Shown here: piece after piece, positions 33,305 through 44,908 of the stretch | Position numbering within the stretch: the first letter of the stretch is position 1 | Layout: the number at the start of each line of letters is the position of its first letter | Assembly (NCBI GenBank): GCA_037157565.1 | Contig: JAZHRO010000003.1 | Span: 40,375,001-40,439,000, forward strand | Direction of reading: 5' to 3' | Length of the DNA stretch: 64,000 nt | Origin: Thalassia testudinum | Lineage: Eukaryota; Streptophyta; Magnoliopsida; Alismatales; Hydrocharitaceae | Made by a program: the position numbers and the translations under genes | The notes under the pieces: generated by a model | Database searches by the model: none | What the model was told of the DNA's origin: nothing | Seen by the model: only the letters and a program-made list of their open reading frames with translations

Positions 33305-34298
33305 CACCTCTATTTTGATGCACCAAAATTACGTTTATTGCTACACTAATATTTCAGGACCATCTCAGATTAAAGCTTCTCTTTCAGATCAAGTTCAGAT
33401 GGCTGTTGATTTATGTCTTTTACATTTTTGATTCTAGGATATCATTGTAAGGAACCTCAAAAATTAAAATCAAGGTTTTTTGTGCTTCTTTGAAAACCAA
33501 TTTTTTAATGTTATTGATCAACCAAAATAGATTGATCGACCAACCAAGTAAGTTAATCGATCAAACCAATCCTTTTTAGGAGGTTGATTAAAATCTTATT
33601 GATCGACCAACTAGGGTAATTAATCGAGCAACTATAGATCAATCAAATAACTTAATTGATCGACCAAATGGCTTTTTGATCAACCAATATATCTTACTTG
33701 ATCGACCAATTTTGCTTCCTTTTCAGGCTAACTTTTTAGTGTAAATAGTGGTCGTACGCAGCTCTTTCAACATGACTTTCATGTAGAAATACTCTCAAAA
33801 ATCAAAGCTTCTCATGCTTCTTTCAAGTGTTTCTACACTTCACTATTCACGTCTTTCGAAAGCACATCATTTTGAACCTTTGCTGAAATCCTGGTTTGAT
33901 CTTTTATTGAGGTTCCATAGATATATTTATTATTATTCAAGTTTGTTGTTTTTAATTAACGGATTCTAAGGTGTTGGAAAGATACGTGTTGTTATTATTC
34001 TTCTCTTTATCGTAAAAAGTGAAGTGATTGCAAAGTGGTTGTGCCACTCTCGTTCAAGTGGTGCTATAGTGGATTGACTAGTCTTGACTAGTCGAGAAAA
34101 TCCTAAGCTGAGAAGCTTAGGTAGTAGTTTTCACTTGGTTTTTGTTTCCACTCTAAATACAAGTGTAAATTGTGCTTGACTTAATTGTGAATTTATTTTC
34201 ATCTTTTACTATTTCAAAAAGCGATACTATTCACCCCTCCCCTCTAGTATTCGTTCGATCCACAGGCATTCTCTCAAGACCTGCAAGGCTAGTGCTAC

Positions 34299-36579
34299 TG
34301 ATTGCGCAACAATCATAGGTCCTAATTACCTAAATTAGGCTAGGACTCAGCATAAGTTAGGGTAATTCATGCATGCATAAGAATTATCTACATCTTTACT
34401 GCTTTCCTTTAGCTATGCATAAAATAATGTTATAATGTGTTGATTAAGTGCATTATGTCAATTACAGGTAATAAGCTGGATCTGGAGCTGGATCAAGAAT
34501 AATGGCTGTTGTAGCAGAGTTGGAGAAGAAGACATAGATTAGATGTAATACATAATCATGTAAGGGAGTTAAGGTATGCTATTCTATTAAGTAGGAATAA
34601 AGTAGTAAAATATGAAAAGCTTAGGCCCATTCTAGCCTTAGGATAGCCTAGAGACTTCCCCAAACCTTAGCCACCCTTAGATTAGGTCACCACACCCGAG
34701 GAAACCTTAAAACCCTAATTCCAACCTTTATCTGGACGTCTAGAACCCTTAGCCAAGGCCGACACACCTTAAACCCACTTCTGCAGTGTTATTGGACGTC
34801 CAGACACTTGGTCAGATGTCCAATTTCAGCAGAATACCCAAGACAGAACCTTGAATTCTTCCTGACTCTGATTAGACATCCAGACAACAAGTCTAGACTT
34901 CTGATTTTTAAGTATAAGATGTCTGATTCCATTTTTGGACGTCTGGAACTGTTCTCCAATTCCTGTTTTAAGATTCAAGCCTTGATCTTGGATCTCTAGC
35001 TCCTTAAACCCAATTCCAACCCAATAGGAACCTAAATTAATGTAACCTAACCCTAGTACATCATCTCTAGATCTCCCAAAGGACCTAAGTAGGTCCTCAC
35101 TAAACCTAATTGACTTAGATCAGAGTTAATTACCATTACCTAAGTCAATTGGACTCATAGGGTCCAATTGAGCCCAGATCTCAACCCACACAAGTCCAAT
35201 TGGACTTAGTGAGATTCCAATTGACCTATGCCCAACCTAATTCTGTTATTTCACTCTTAATTAGGTTCACACTCATTCAATTAAACTTGGGTTAAGTTTA
35301 ATTGCAATTCCCCCTTAGCAATTAGGGTTTGCAACCCTAATTTAAGGCCTACACCTACCTAAACCCCTTAGGACCTAACCTAGACCACTTAGCCACCTAG
35401 GGCATGGCCACACACACACCCATTCATGCACACACACCCATCTAGAGTTCTCTAGAACTCTCTTCAAGTGACGCCACTCTTGGTTGCCAAATTTAGCAAC
35501 GAAGAGTCATTCAATTCATAGATCCACTTTTTATGGATCTAAGAACTACCCTCTCTCTCCATGGTTGGCAACTTATGGGGCTCTCTCTAGAGAGTTCCAC
35601 ACTTCTCTAGAGAGACTCCCTTAGGTCTATAAAAAGACCTAAGGGGTGGCCATTTGCACCCATCCCATTCTTGGCACTCATCTATCTAGGTTAGCTACAT
35701 TCCACCTCCACTCCACCTCCATGAGGAGCGCCACCATGGAAGCCACCATCTCCATGCCAGGATGCTAGATCATCTCCCCAACCTCTCTCCAAGGGCCGGC
35801 ATAACCACCATTGACCTCCCCTCCTTCTCCTCTAAGCCACTCAAAGGCCATCGAGCCCACCTCCGAATGCCCTTCTTTTTTGCTAGATTAGTAACTTAGC
35901 CCTTCATAGTTTTACTGCTTTCATTTACTGCTTAGTAGTGTAGCTCTTATTCTCCCCAAATGATGCACGCAAAATCCTCCCTTAGATTCCTGTATGCGAT
36001 CATTTTTTGTTAGCTAGATTCATGTTTTTCAAGCTTTCCTTTACAAGCTTTCCTTTAAATTCCATGTTGCAAACATCCTTCTGAATGAATGAATAAAAGA
36101 TATTTTTTTATACATATCTTTATGTTGGAAATCACCATGAGCTTATTGGTTGCCATCTATTTTGTGTGATTCAAGTTGCCTGCTTTTCATTTATATATAT
36201 ATTGCAACAAGCATGTCGGTTTTGGAAAATATAGAAGATTTAACTATAAATGCATTTTCTGTAAATAGCCACCACATCACTGGAATTGTGTGCACAGAAA
36301 CTCATACTTTCACTTTTGTTACCTAGCTAACACATGCGCATGTAATCAGAATTCACAATAGAAGCGGCAAAACTCTAATCAAAGATTGGAAACTGGCATG
36401 TGATTCTAAATAAAGTAGAGTGATAAAAGATCGATTTCAAATTTGAACAAACGCCTCCCAGAGACGAACGACTGGGACTCAATGTCTCATTATCTTTTTA
36501 TAAGTATTTTTGTTTGATCGTATTACGCACTATATTACGATGCTTTTCCTATCAAACTATGCTCTACGACTACCAAACA
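34299..36579 (+). repeat. K: solo LTR of the D type, TSD GCTAC
   Basis: TGATTGCGCA.. to ..ACCAAACA, 2281 bases, flanked by GCTAC at 34294-34298 and 36580-36584. Start and end resemble the LTRs of D (51191 onward; 40680-40858), so it is the same family in plus orientation. It holds seven GACGTC-type palindromes (34730-34945), a CCAATTGG-type array (35080-35300) and TATAAAAAG near 35625. There is no PBS, PPT or coding part beside it, so it arose by LTR-LTR recombination. Its ORF 34808-34999 is not a gene. Confidence 0.85.
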
Positions 36580-36639
36580 GCTACTCACTGGACTAATGGT
36601 GATCGGTAGATTGATCCCCCTCAGAAGACTCCAGAATAA

Positions 36640-39033
36640 TGTTGTCTTCAAAATCACTTTGAAAACAAATATAATTTTTATTACTCGAAAAAGTTCCGAG
36701 GTTGAACATAGGTAGCTATATGGGATTTAGAAATCAAGATCACAATTCCAAATTAAAAGAGAATGTAATGGTATCAGTAGCAATGTGCAAAAATATGACA
36801 GTAAAATGATGATTTAGATCACCAAATGCTCCTACAATATCACCAAGGAAATCAATGTAAATGTTATGAATTGAGAGCTAATGATCTGTCAACTGATTTG
36901 CAAATCAGAGCACTTAAAGTTGTCTGATTCTTCCTATCTTTGCTTTCTCTTTCTCTCTGCTTTAGCTGTGTCCTTCTCTTCCTCTCTTCTTCTTCTCTTC
37001 AGGCCTTCACCTCTCCTTCTTCTCTTCTACTTCTTCTGTGCTTCAACTCTGTGAGCCTTCTCTTCTTTAGCTTCTACTCTGGTCTCCTCTTCAGAATTCA
37101 ACTAAGCATCGACCGAAGATCACTACAGCAAAACCCTCCCCCAACCCATGTGACACTCCTCTCTTCTTCTCTCTTAGGATCCGCTCTCCCAGAGCCATAG
37201 GTATCCAAGTTATGAGGTCAGGCATGTACCCGGGTCTAGGCTCACCGGTATGCAGTGGTGAGTGAGGAGTGTAGGTCAGGTCAGGACAATCCTGGTCTGC
37301 GGGTGAGGTGCCACAGACGAGGCTAGGTGAAGGTGAGAGGGACCTCACCTTGTGGTAACTGAGGCGAACAGCTGATGGCACTTTTTCAATTTATGTGGAT
37401 GCGTGGCTTCAGAACTGCCCGATGTGGGACTATCCGCGCACCCTTTCTTTGCGAGGCCGCAGCAGAGATCTCCTTAGCAATTGCCTCAATGACTAAGGCT
37501 CATGACTGCAATTGAGGATCTGGGTGCATGCGCAAGAGACATCTGCTCATCCTAGAATTTTAACCTGGGTACGGCATCACCTGTGGCAACCTCAAGCAAG
37601 CTTCGAGCTTGCTCGCCATTTGTGGACAAGGCCTGGTACCTAAAATCAGTAGGACGGCCTCTTGGCCATGTCAAAGCGCTCAGTGAGTATCATCGAAGCA
37701 CGGTGGATGTGTTGGGGGTGGTGGCGTGGCGTGACAGTGGTTGTGAGTACGTTTCTAGGTCAGACTGTGTGTGTGTGAGTGGGTGTGTTCAAGGGCTCTT
37801 GTGAGTGGATGGATGGGTCAATGAAGAAAGGGGAAATGATCAGTGAAGTGTGGTAGAGGTTTTGTGAGGGATGGCGAGGGTTTTGGTTGCCTGTGGAGGT
37901 GGATGGCCTCGCTGGAGGGGGTGGCTAGAGATGGAGGAGATGGAAGTGCGAAGGGGTGTCAGTGTTCGATTTTGGAAAGTAAAGGGCAGAGAAGAAAGTA
38001 GAGGGGATAGGGGACTTAGCTAGAAAGTCAATGGATGAAGGGGGGTAGCAAGGGCATCGGGTCTGGTGTGGCCAACGCTGAAGACAAAGGTAGCTTCAGT
38101 GAGGTGGGAATGACGAGGATGAAGAGGAACGGGCATCCATTGGTACGACGATATGCAGAGAAGAACACGTTGGAGGAATCCGCCGCAGGTATGGTGGTCG
38201 GATGATGAGAGAGGGAAGAAGGGATCGTCAGACGTCGAGGAGCCTTCGGCTGTGAGAGGGAGAGAAGAATTGAGGGGATTCATAGCTGAATTCAAACGTG
38301 GAGAATGCGGGAGGATCTAGGGTTCTTTGAATAGTGATTTGAGTGGCAGTTAGGGCTTGGGATGCAAGCTTCCCAAGCTTAGAAGGTCACCAAACTTAGG
38401 AGCTATTAGGATACCCAAATCTCTCATGCGTTTGCATGAGAGATTGGGAGGGAATCAAGGAAAATTCATCCTGGGTCCAAATTTTAATACAAACCTAATT
38501 TGAACCTACGGAATCCAATGGTGAAGTTGGATTTTGGTTTTGATCACATTTGACTAGTAATTTATGCAAAAAGCTAAATAATGGATAATATCAATCTGAG
38601 ACTCTATTTTAGGTCAAGATGGTTTCTGATGTCCAAATTGAAGATACTAAACCCTACGGAATATTTTTCTATGATTTTTAGAGGGTTTAAGTGAATTATA
38701 TCCTAACAAGAACCTTAGTTAATTAAGTAGGTCTATTTTTAGGGTTTCAAAAGTCATTTAATTCTTAGAACACACACAAACCCATTTTTGTCTGATCTAA
38801 CCCACTTATTATATTGTTAAGACCATTTGACCTTTATTTAGCCCTTGAGAAAACCCGTTGTTGTACTACATTCAAGATGTGCTGGTAAAATTGCAGTTTT
38901 AATCCAAGTTTATTATTTTTCTCTCAGAATGGTTATGCAATGAATTATGACCTTTAGTTGGTTATGTAAGAGCATTTACTAACTTCTTTGGGTCAAAATG
39001 AGCTAGTTAGGGCTCATGTTGGTGTTCCCATCA
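36640..39033 (-). repeat. L: LTR of the B type, left end uncertain
   Basis: Matches the B LTR from its U5 (TTTTTATTACTCGAAAAAG near 36674) to ..TTCCCATCA at 39033. About 245 bases equal to 20577-20815 of B are deleted near 38456. No PBS or body lies beside it. The left border is unclear: the bases 36588-36639 match nothing here. It abuts a truncated D LTR on the right, so it is either a solo LTR followed by a deletion or part of a rearrangement. Its ORFs are not genes. Confidence 0.75.
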
Positions 39034-40858
39034 AGAAGCATGATCCAGACAAGAGGAGTGAGGAGGATAGCCTTAACCTTACCCTTAGAAACCCTAGGAC
39101 AGCCTTCATAAGCCTAAAACCACTTCCATTAGGACATCCTAGACATAGAACCTAAAACAAGGAAAGTACTATCAATGTTCCTATCCACATTAACCCTATC
39201 CCTAACTTCCACATAGGATAACCTAAACCTAATACCAAAAACCTAATAACACTATCCACAGTATTGTCCTGTTATCCATAGTACCTATCCCACTATCCAT
39301 ATGCTTAGTTATCCCATCCCCAACCCAATCCTCACTCAAGCATCCCATCTAGGTCCACAACATCCTCAACTGAGTCAATTGGGTCAACTACACTTCAATT
39401 GGGTCCATATGAACTTGATTGGGAAACCTATGTTTAATTAGGCTTAAATAAGCCTAATTGGACTTGACAAAGATCCAATTGTGTCTACCTAGACCTAATC
39501 AACATTTGATCAGGTTCACCTAAGCCTAATTAGACCTGACCTACCTTAATTAGGTTCACCCACTCGTCTATTGAATTAACCCACACCAAATTGGACCTAC
39601 ACCCACTTAATTGGACTCAACCATACCCAACTAGAGTAGAACCTACGTCAACCTAGGTTGACCCAGCCTATTTAGCACCTAATCCTATGCAACCTATTCT
39701 ACAAAGTTTAAACCAAGATACACGAACACCCTTCCTAATCTAGCTCCCACTATTATGCGTGACAAACAAAGTGCCACCAAAAGTGGCAATTCTTTTTTTC
39801 GCCACCAATTTTGGTCACCAATCCAATCCACATAAAAGTGGTGCCTTCCTCCTCTGCTAAAGACAAAGCCAATGCACACTTAATCCCTAGAAACCTTGAG
39901 ACAACAACCTATACCCAAACAACACCTCCCACATAAACCCAAATCAAATGGTCATACATCATTCATTCTTCTCCTTCCTCAACTTGAGATAACCATCCCC
40001 TCCCTTCCTCTCCATGAGTCATCCCCTCATCCATGGATGGCTAAGTGAAGCTCCAAGGTGTCCTCCTCTAAGTACCATCATAGGTGGCTAGAAGAGAAAG
40101 GGTTCACCTCCCTCTTCTCTTCATCTTCTTCATGGGTGTGCTCTCTTCTCTCTCGTTGGAAGAAGAGCCCATGCCCTCCCACTCTTTTTCTTCTTGGATG
40201 GCTAGGAAGGTTTCACCATAGTCTCTCTTGGTCATACACCTTTCATGCTGACATCCTTCATGGAGCTCCCGACGTGAGGGGTTTCTTCTTTAGATGTTTT
40301 TTTTCTACGTAATGTTTTAGATGAATAATGATCTATGTTTGATGTTTCTAATGATGCCAATATGTTTTCTTTAGGAGAAGTATAAGATCAGATTTTTGTT
40401 TGCATCGTTTGATCCATTTTGTCCTTGTATATAGATTCTTACCCCCATAGTTTTCTTAGGGTCATCCATCTTAGGGTTTAGTCACATATGTTGCATGGCT
40501 ACCATGGCCCCACTTAGGATCACTTAGTCATTTAGGATTTCATTTAGGTAGTTAGATTTAGGTTTTGTCGTATTTGCTTTCACTTTTCAAAAGTCAAAAT
40601 CATAAAAACAATCGCAAAAGAGAAAAAAGCCAAAACCAATAGCAAGTTAGACCAAGGTTAGAAGTACGAATCTAAATCTAATAACTTTCATTTTATGCCT
40701 CCTAGAGATGACCGGGACTCATGAATTACAAGATAGAGATTGATCTATGCAAGTTTCATAAAACAAATATAAATATCTTTGATTAGGGCTTTGTGCGACT
40801 ATACTATGAACAACTCGACATATTTTCTAAACTAAATCACACACAAAATGACTTATCA
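39034..40858 (+). repeat. Left (5') LTR of D, 5' end missing
   Basis: Matches 51447-52544 from AGAAGCATGATCC onward and ends ..ACTTATCA. It contains an array of CCAATTGG/TAATTAGGTTCACC-type repeats (39370-39620). The first ~255 bases seen in the right LTR are replaced by L. Confidence 0.82.
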
Positions 40859-40860
40859 AA

Positions 40861-40878
40861 TGGCACTGTTGTTGGGGA
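40861..40878 (+). other. Primer-binding site of D
   Basis: TGGCACTGTTGTTGGGGA matches the tRNA-Asp complement at 14 of 18 bases with transitions only, two bases after the LTR end. Confidence 0.75.
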
Positions 40879-41324
40879 AGGCATGGTGAGGGTTTTTAGA
40901 TTAGGATTCTTATGTGGTTAACCTTGTTTCTTTTACTATGTGATTAGGTAAAGGTAGGAACCACGTAGGCATCAACTAGTGGTGAAGACCATAGGTAAAT
41001 CTTTCTCACATTATTTTGATTTGTTTTCTTAAAACAAAAAAAAAAGGAAAAAATCTTTCATTAGTGTGTTTTGATTTGGAAACTACTTAAAACACACCAA
41101 AGCTCTGTTTGGAAATTTTGCTAGAAGCTGATTGCGATTTAGAAAATTAATTGCCATCAAATTAGGGCTCCAAAAATCTTGGGACTTGGTCAGCAGTTAG
41201 AGTTTCAAACTATCTTTCCAATGCCACATTTTAATGGAAAACATTCCCACTATGTGAATTTTAAAAATTCTTACAGTTGATATGGGTCAAAGTAGTCTGA
41301 ATTCTGATATCTTCCAACTTTGGA
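40879..41324 (+). other. Leader of D up to the E insertion; no gene
   Basis: A/T-rich non-coding sequence. Nothing is recognised. It ends where the truncated LTR of E begins (ATTACAACCAC). Confidence 0.5.
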
Positions 41325-42786
41325 AATTACAACCACGATACGAGTACGAGGGAAGCGTTCCTCAACCCCTCATTTTGACAAGGTGGATTTTGTCTCATGA
41401 AGGATATGATAATTCGCAATGTGAATACCCAATACAATTACAAAGATAAATTACAAAACAACCTATAGAGCCAATAAAGATTAAACTAGCTACTATAGGT
41501 AAAAATACTTCCCTTTGTTGGAAGCATGTCAACGAAAGAGGTAGATGTGTGAACCACGCTTTGGCACAACTATGCTCTAGTGAACTATGGTGGGAGAGCG
41601 AGTGTGCAACTCAGATGAAGCTCTCTGGATGTAGAACTAGACTTCGAGAGCTAGAGCTTTCTTCTCAAGATCAAAAGACACAAATTGATGTGGAAATGAT
41701 ATTCAGGGTGTCGATTTGTAAGGCAAGGGTACTCCTCTATTTATAGAGGGCCTAGGAAGGCTTTGGAAGGCATTGGAAGGCTTCCATAGTCGTTGGTGTT
41801 GAACTCGAGGCAAAACAGGCCGTAATCAGAATCAACTATGATTCTGACAGGGTCATCAGATGTCTGTTCTAGGTATCAGATGTTTCGAAAATTGATTTAA
41901 GAATATGGAAACTAAGTTAGACATCTGATTCTAGGCAAGTTTCCTTCCTGTCTTGGTTCAGAATTAAATAGGGTTCTAGTGTAAGGCCATCAGATGACAT
42001 ACAGGACGTCTGACACAAGGTCTGGATGTCTGGAAACCTATTATACTGCGAGAATGGATTCCCAAGATAGGTTAACAGCTAGAAAATCTCACAAAGGTGA
42101 TTTTGGGTCTGTCGAGGCAGGACGGTCACATATCAGACGTCTAGGGTCCTCTACGGATGTCTGATAGAAGCCTAACAGTTATATTCCTCAATGTTTACTT
42201 CATTGGCCAACGTTCCACTAGTTGGACATCTGGCACAACCATCTGACCTCTTGTAAGACATCTAGACTAAGGTCTGGATGTCTGATTTCAATAGACAGAA
42301 CAAACTAAGTCTAGCCTAAGTTATTGGACATCAGAGTCAACTGTCAGACGTCTTAAAAGTCACTATCAGATGTCTAATTTTCAAATTTGATGCCTTATTA
42401 AGCTGACAGAACCCTATTTTGGTTTTCTAAGTTCTCTATAGAAAACCTACATGTCCTAGGGTTGTTCAGGTGTTCCTAGGACTACCTTAAGAGTTCTTTG
42501 AGGCTCTTTAACAAAAGATCTAGACACAAAGAATAAAGAGTGAAAGAATTACAAAAGAATACATGAAAAGAGAATCTATCCTATTCTTTTCTTCATGCTT
42601 TCGCTCCTCACGTAGCTCCTTCTTCTCCATCATGCTCCTCCAATCCACCATGGATGCGAGCTCGAGCTTCATCTAAACATGTTTCCTTTTGCAATTTAAC
42701 CTGAAAACTAAGACTCAAAAGCAAATGTTAAAAGACACGTGTTTTGTTATCACAAAAATAAATGATCGTGGTGCTTTAGACCAACA
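41325..42786 (-). repeat. Left (3') LTR of E, truncated
   Basis: Collinear with 45133-46558 and ends ..AGACCAACA. It carries at least 12 CAGACGTCTG-type palindromes between 41857 and 42376, and a TATA box (TATAAATAG on the minus strand, 41737-41745) within a CTCTATTTATAGAG palindrome. Confidence 0.88.
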
Positions 42787-43651
42787 ATCTCCCCCTTTTT
42801 TATGATGACAAAATAAAAGAAAATAATCTATAAAATTCTCCCCAGTTTTGACATTATCAAAATGGTTTTTATCAATTTTAATTCTCCTAAACTCCCCCTT
42901 AAAACATGCTCTTCTAGTTTTTGGGTTTCTTTTAATCTAGAATAATGTTCTCGCCCTTTTTGTAATAACAAGATATCGATATATTTTTCTCCACCTTTCT
43001 AAACGAAATATGGCTAACTTAACACCTCCCTTAATGATTGACAAGTAGCTCATTATTTTTAACTCCCCCTATCTATTTGCTAATGATAAAAAGATAGGGT
43101 TAAGGGTTACCTCACCTTCCATGGCAAGTAGAATGGCCCAAATGGTTGTGGATGCCAAACCAGATGGGACTCCCATCCATAGCTTGGAGGTTCAGGCATT
43201 GGCATCGGTCTCCAACCTGGCAGTCAACATGCGACAGCTTGGTCGGTTGTTCGTCGTCTCATCAGTCTTCTCATCCTCCTCCTTGGTTTATTCCTTGGTC
43301 CTCCCAACCTGAGTTGAACGTTTTTGAGCTTATAGGTCCAGTCCTTTGTGTTGTAACCCTTATGGCCTACAAAATAAAATTCTAGTTCTTTCCTCGGTAT
43401 CCATATTAATTTGGATCCGATTCTATTAGCGGGTCTCCTTGACGAAGTTCCTTTCTCAACCTTAAAGCGAAGACTAACTTTATCATTAGAAAAATTATCT
43501 GAATTTTTTATTAATTTGTTAGATTCTTCCTTGAGACATGCAAGCTCTTTTCCTACAACATACATATTAATCATTAAATTAGAGATTTATAATTTTAAAC
43601 TAGTATTTTCCTCGATCAATTTACTATTCTCATTGATTAGGTTATGATTTT
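42787..43651 (-). other. PPT and 3' region of E; no complete gene
   Basis: The PPT on the minus strand is AAAAAAGGGGGAGAT (42787-42801), classic for copia, directly before the LTR. The 43224-43574 minus ORF (LKEESNKLIKN.., then a basic tail) looks like a remnant of the gag C-terminus or gag-pol junction in another frame. No protease or integrase motif follows. Confidence 0.7.
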
Positions 43652-44854
43652 TTATGACAAATCATTTTTAGAACTAGAACTACTTTCTAGGTTCTTAAGT
43701 TGTTTTCCTAATCTTTCATTTTCTGATTTAAGCAAACTAAGATTCTTTTTCATGTGTTTATTTTCTACCTTTAATGATTTACTAATTTCATAGAGTTTGT
43801 CAAAGGAATCTTGTAAATTCGAGTTTACCTTGTCGTCGGAGTTGCTTTTGCTATTATTTGCAGTTTCCATAAAACCCATGCAAGCAATTTCTTCCTCGGG
43901 ATTCTCCTCTTCTTCATTCGAGCTTGAGTCATCCCAAGTTGCTTGGAATGCCTTCTTCTTGTATTTCTTCTCCTTCTCCTTCTTCTTCTCCTTCTTGAGA
44001 AGAGGGCACTCGGGTCGTAGATGTCCCTTTTCATTGCAATGGTAGCAGTGTCTCGGGCTTTCCTTTTCCTTCTCCTTTTCTTTCTTTGATTCCCAACAAA
44101 ACTTGGAAAATTTTTTAAACAAAAATTTAAACTCTACGTCATCAGAAATTACCTCGCTATCCGACGCAGCTTTGAATGCAAGGGTCTTCTTCAATTTTGG
44201 CTGTGGTGTGTCCTTCTTCTTCTGCTTCAACTTTGTCTCGTAGGCCATCAGATTGCCTAGGAGATCCTCCATGTTGAGTTCCTCTACCTCCTTCGCCTCA
44301 TCGATGGCAGTAACTTTCTGCTCCAATTCCGGTCCAAGGGAACGAAGAAGCTTCCCTTGAAGCTCCCCCCTGATGAAGTTCTTTCCTAATGTCGTAAGAT
44401 TGTTCACTATGAGAGTGAACCTAATGTTAATCTCACTTAAAGATTCATTAGTCTTCGTAGAAAAAGATTCAACTTCTTGAGAAAGTAAGTTGAGTTTAGA
44501 AGACTTTACCTTAGAGGAACCCTTGTGGGTTACCTCAAGTGTGTGCCAAATCTCATATGCGGTGGCGCATTATGAGATTCTGTTGAGCTCCTTCGAGCTT
44601 AAAGCGCAATACAATGCGTCCATTATTTTTACGTTGAGAGAGAGCTCACGGATTTGTTATTGTGAGTAGTCTCCCGTGGGTTGCTCTAGTATGTCAAATA
44701 GCATCTTGCATCTGGCGCAAATTATGAAGTCATTGGCTTGAAGCCACATCTTCATCCGCAGCTTCCAGTAGGGGTAGTTGCTCCCATCGAAGAAAGGCGG
44801 ATGGGTCGTGGACTGCCCCTCAGAAATCTTGATCGTGGAACTACTTCCCTCCAT
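43652..44854 (-). pseudogene. gag: gag of copia element E
   Basis: The N-terminal piece (44854-44657) has PPFFDGSNYPYWKLRMKMWL, the hallmark of UBN2-type plant copia gag. The main piece (44407-43652) continues in the same frame, with LTTLGKNFIRGE, a CCHC zinc knuckle (CYHCNEKGHLRPEC, near 44005-44046) and a C-terminal coiled coil rich in K, S and L. Stops separate the two pieces. The knuckle is intact, so RNA binding could once have been kept while pol was lost. It ends with TAG/TAA-rich sequence. Confidence 0.88.
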
Positions 44855-44894
44855 AGATCTCTTGCCGGTTGTTACGCCAAATACAGAAGAACCT

Positions 44895-44906
44895 GCTCTG
44901 ATACCA
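44895..44906 (-). other. Primer-binding site of E
   Basis: GCTCTGATACCA, the complement of TGGTATCAGAGC (initiator-Met tRNA type PBS common in plant copia), two bases before the LTR. Confidence 0.9.
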
Positions 44907-44908
44907 AT

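Larger units (their letters stand above)
24196..36587 (+). mobile_element. Element H: 3' end of a Ty1/copia element, LTR split by C and K
   Basis: Non-coding and degenerate coding sequence (24196-25547) runs into a copia-type PPT and the LTR start TGTAAG at 25548. The LTR continues at 33300 after element C and ends just after K. With the two insertions removed it is about 1.0 kb and matches the 5' LTR of G (52545-53561). H was there before C and K. Its 5' half is not in the window. Confidence 0.8.
25548..36587 (+). repeat. 3' LTR of H in three pieces
   Basis: Pieces: 25548-25553 (TGTAAG), 33305-34298, and 36585-36587 (TCA). It matches 52545-53561 in order. It holds the TTGATCGACCAA-like array (33512-33710) and GTGTAAATAGTGG near 33738, where G has a good TATA box. 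C entered after base 6 of the LTR and K three bases before its end. Confidence 0.75.

Noticed and set aside
43797..44045. ORFs overlapping the E gag in other frames (43797-44045 plus, 43825-44034 minus)
   Set aside because: Shadows of the lysine/glutamate-rich gag coding sequence around the zinc knuckle.
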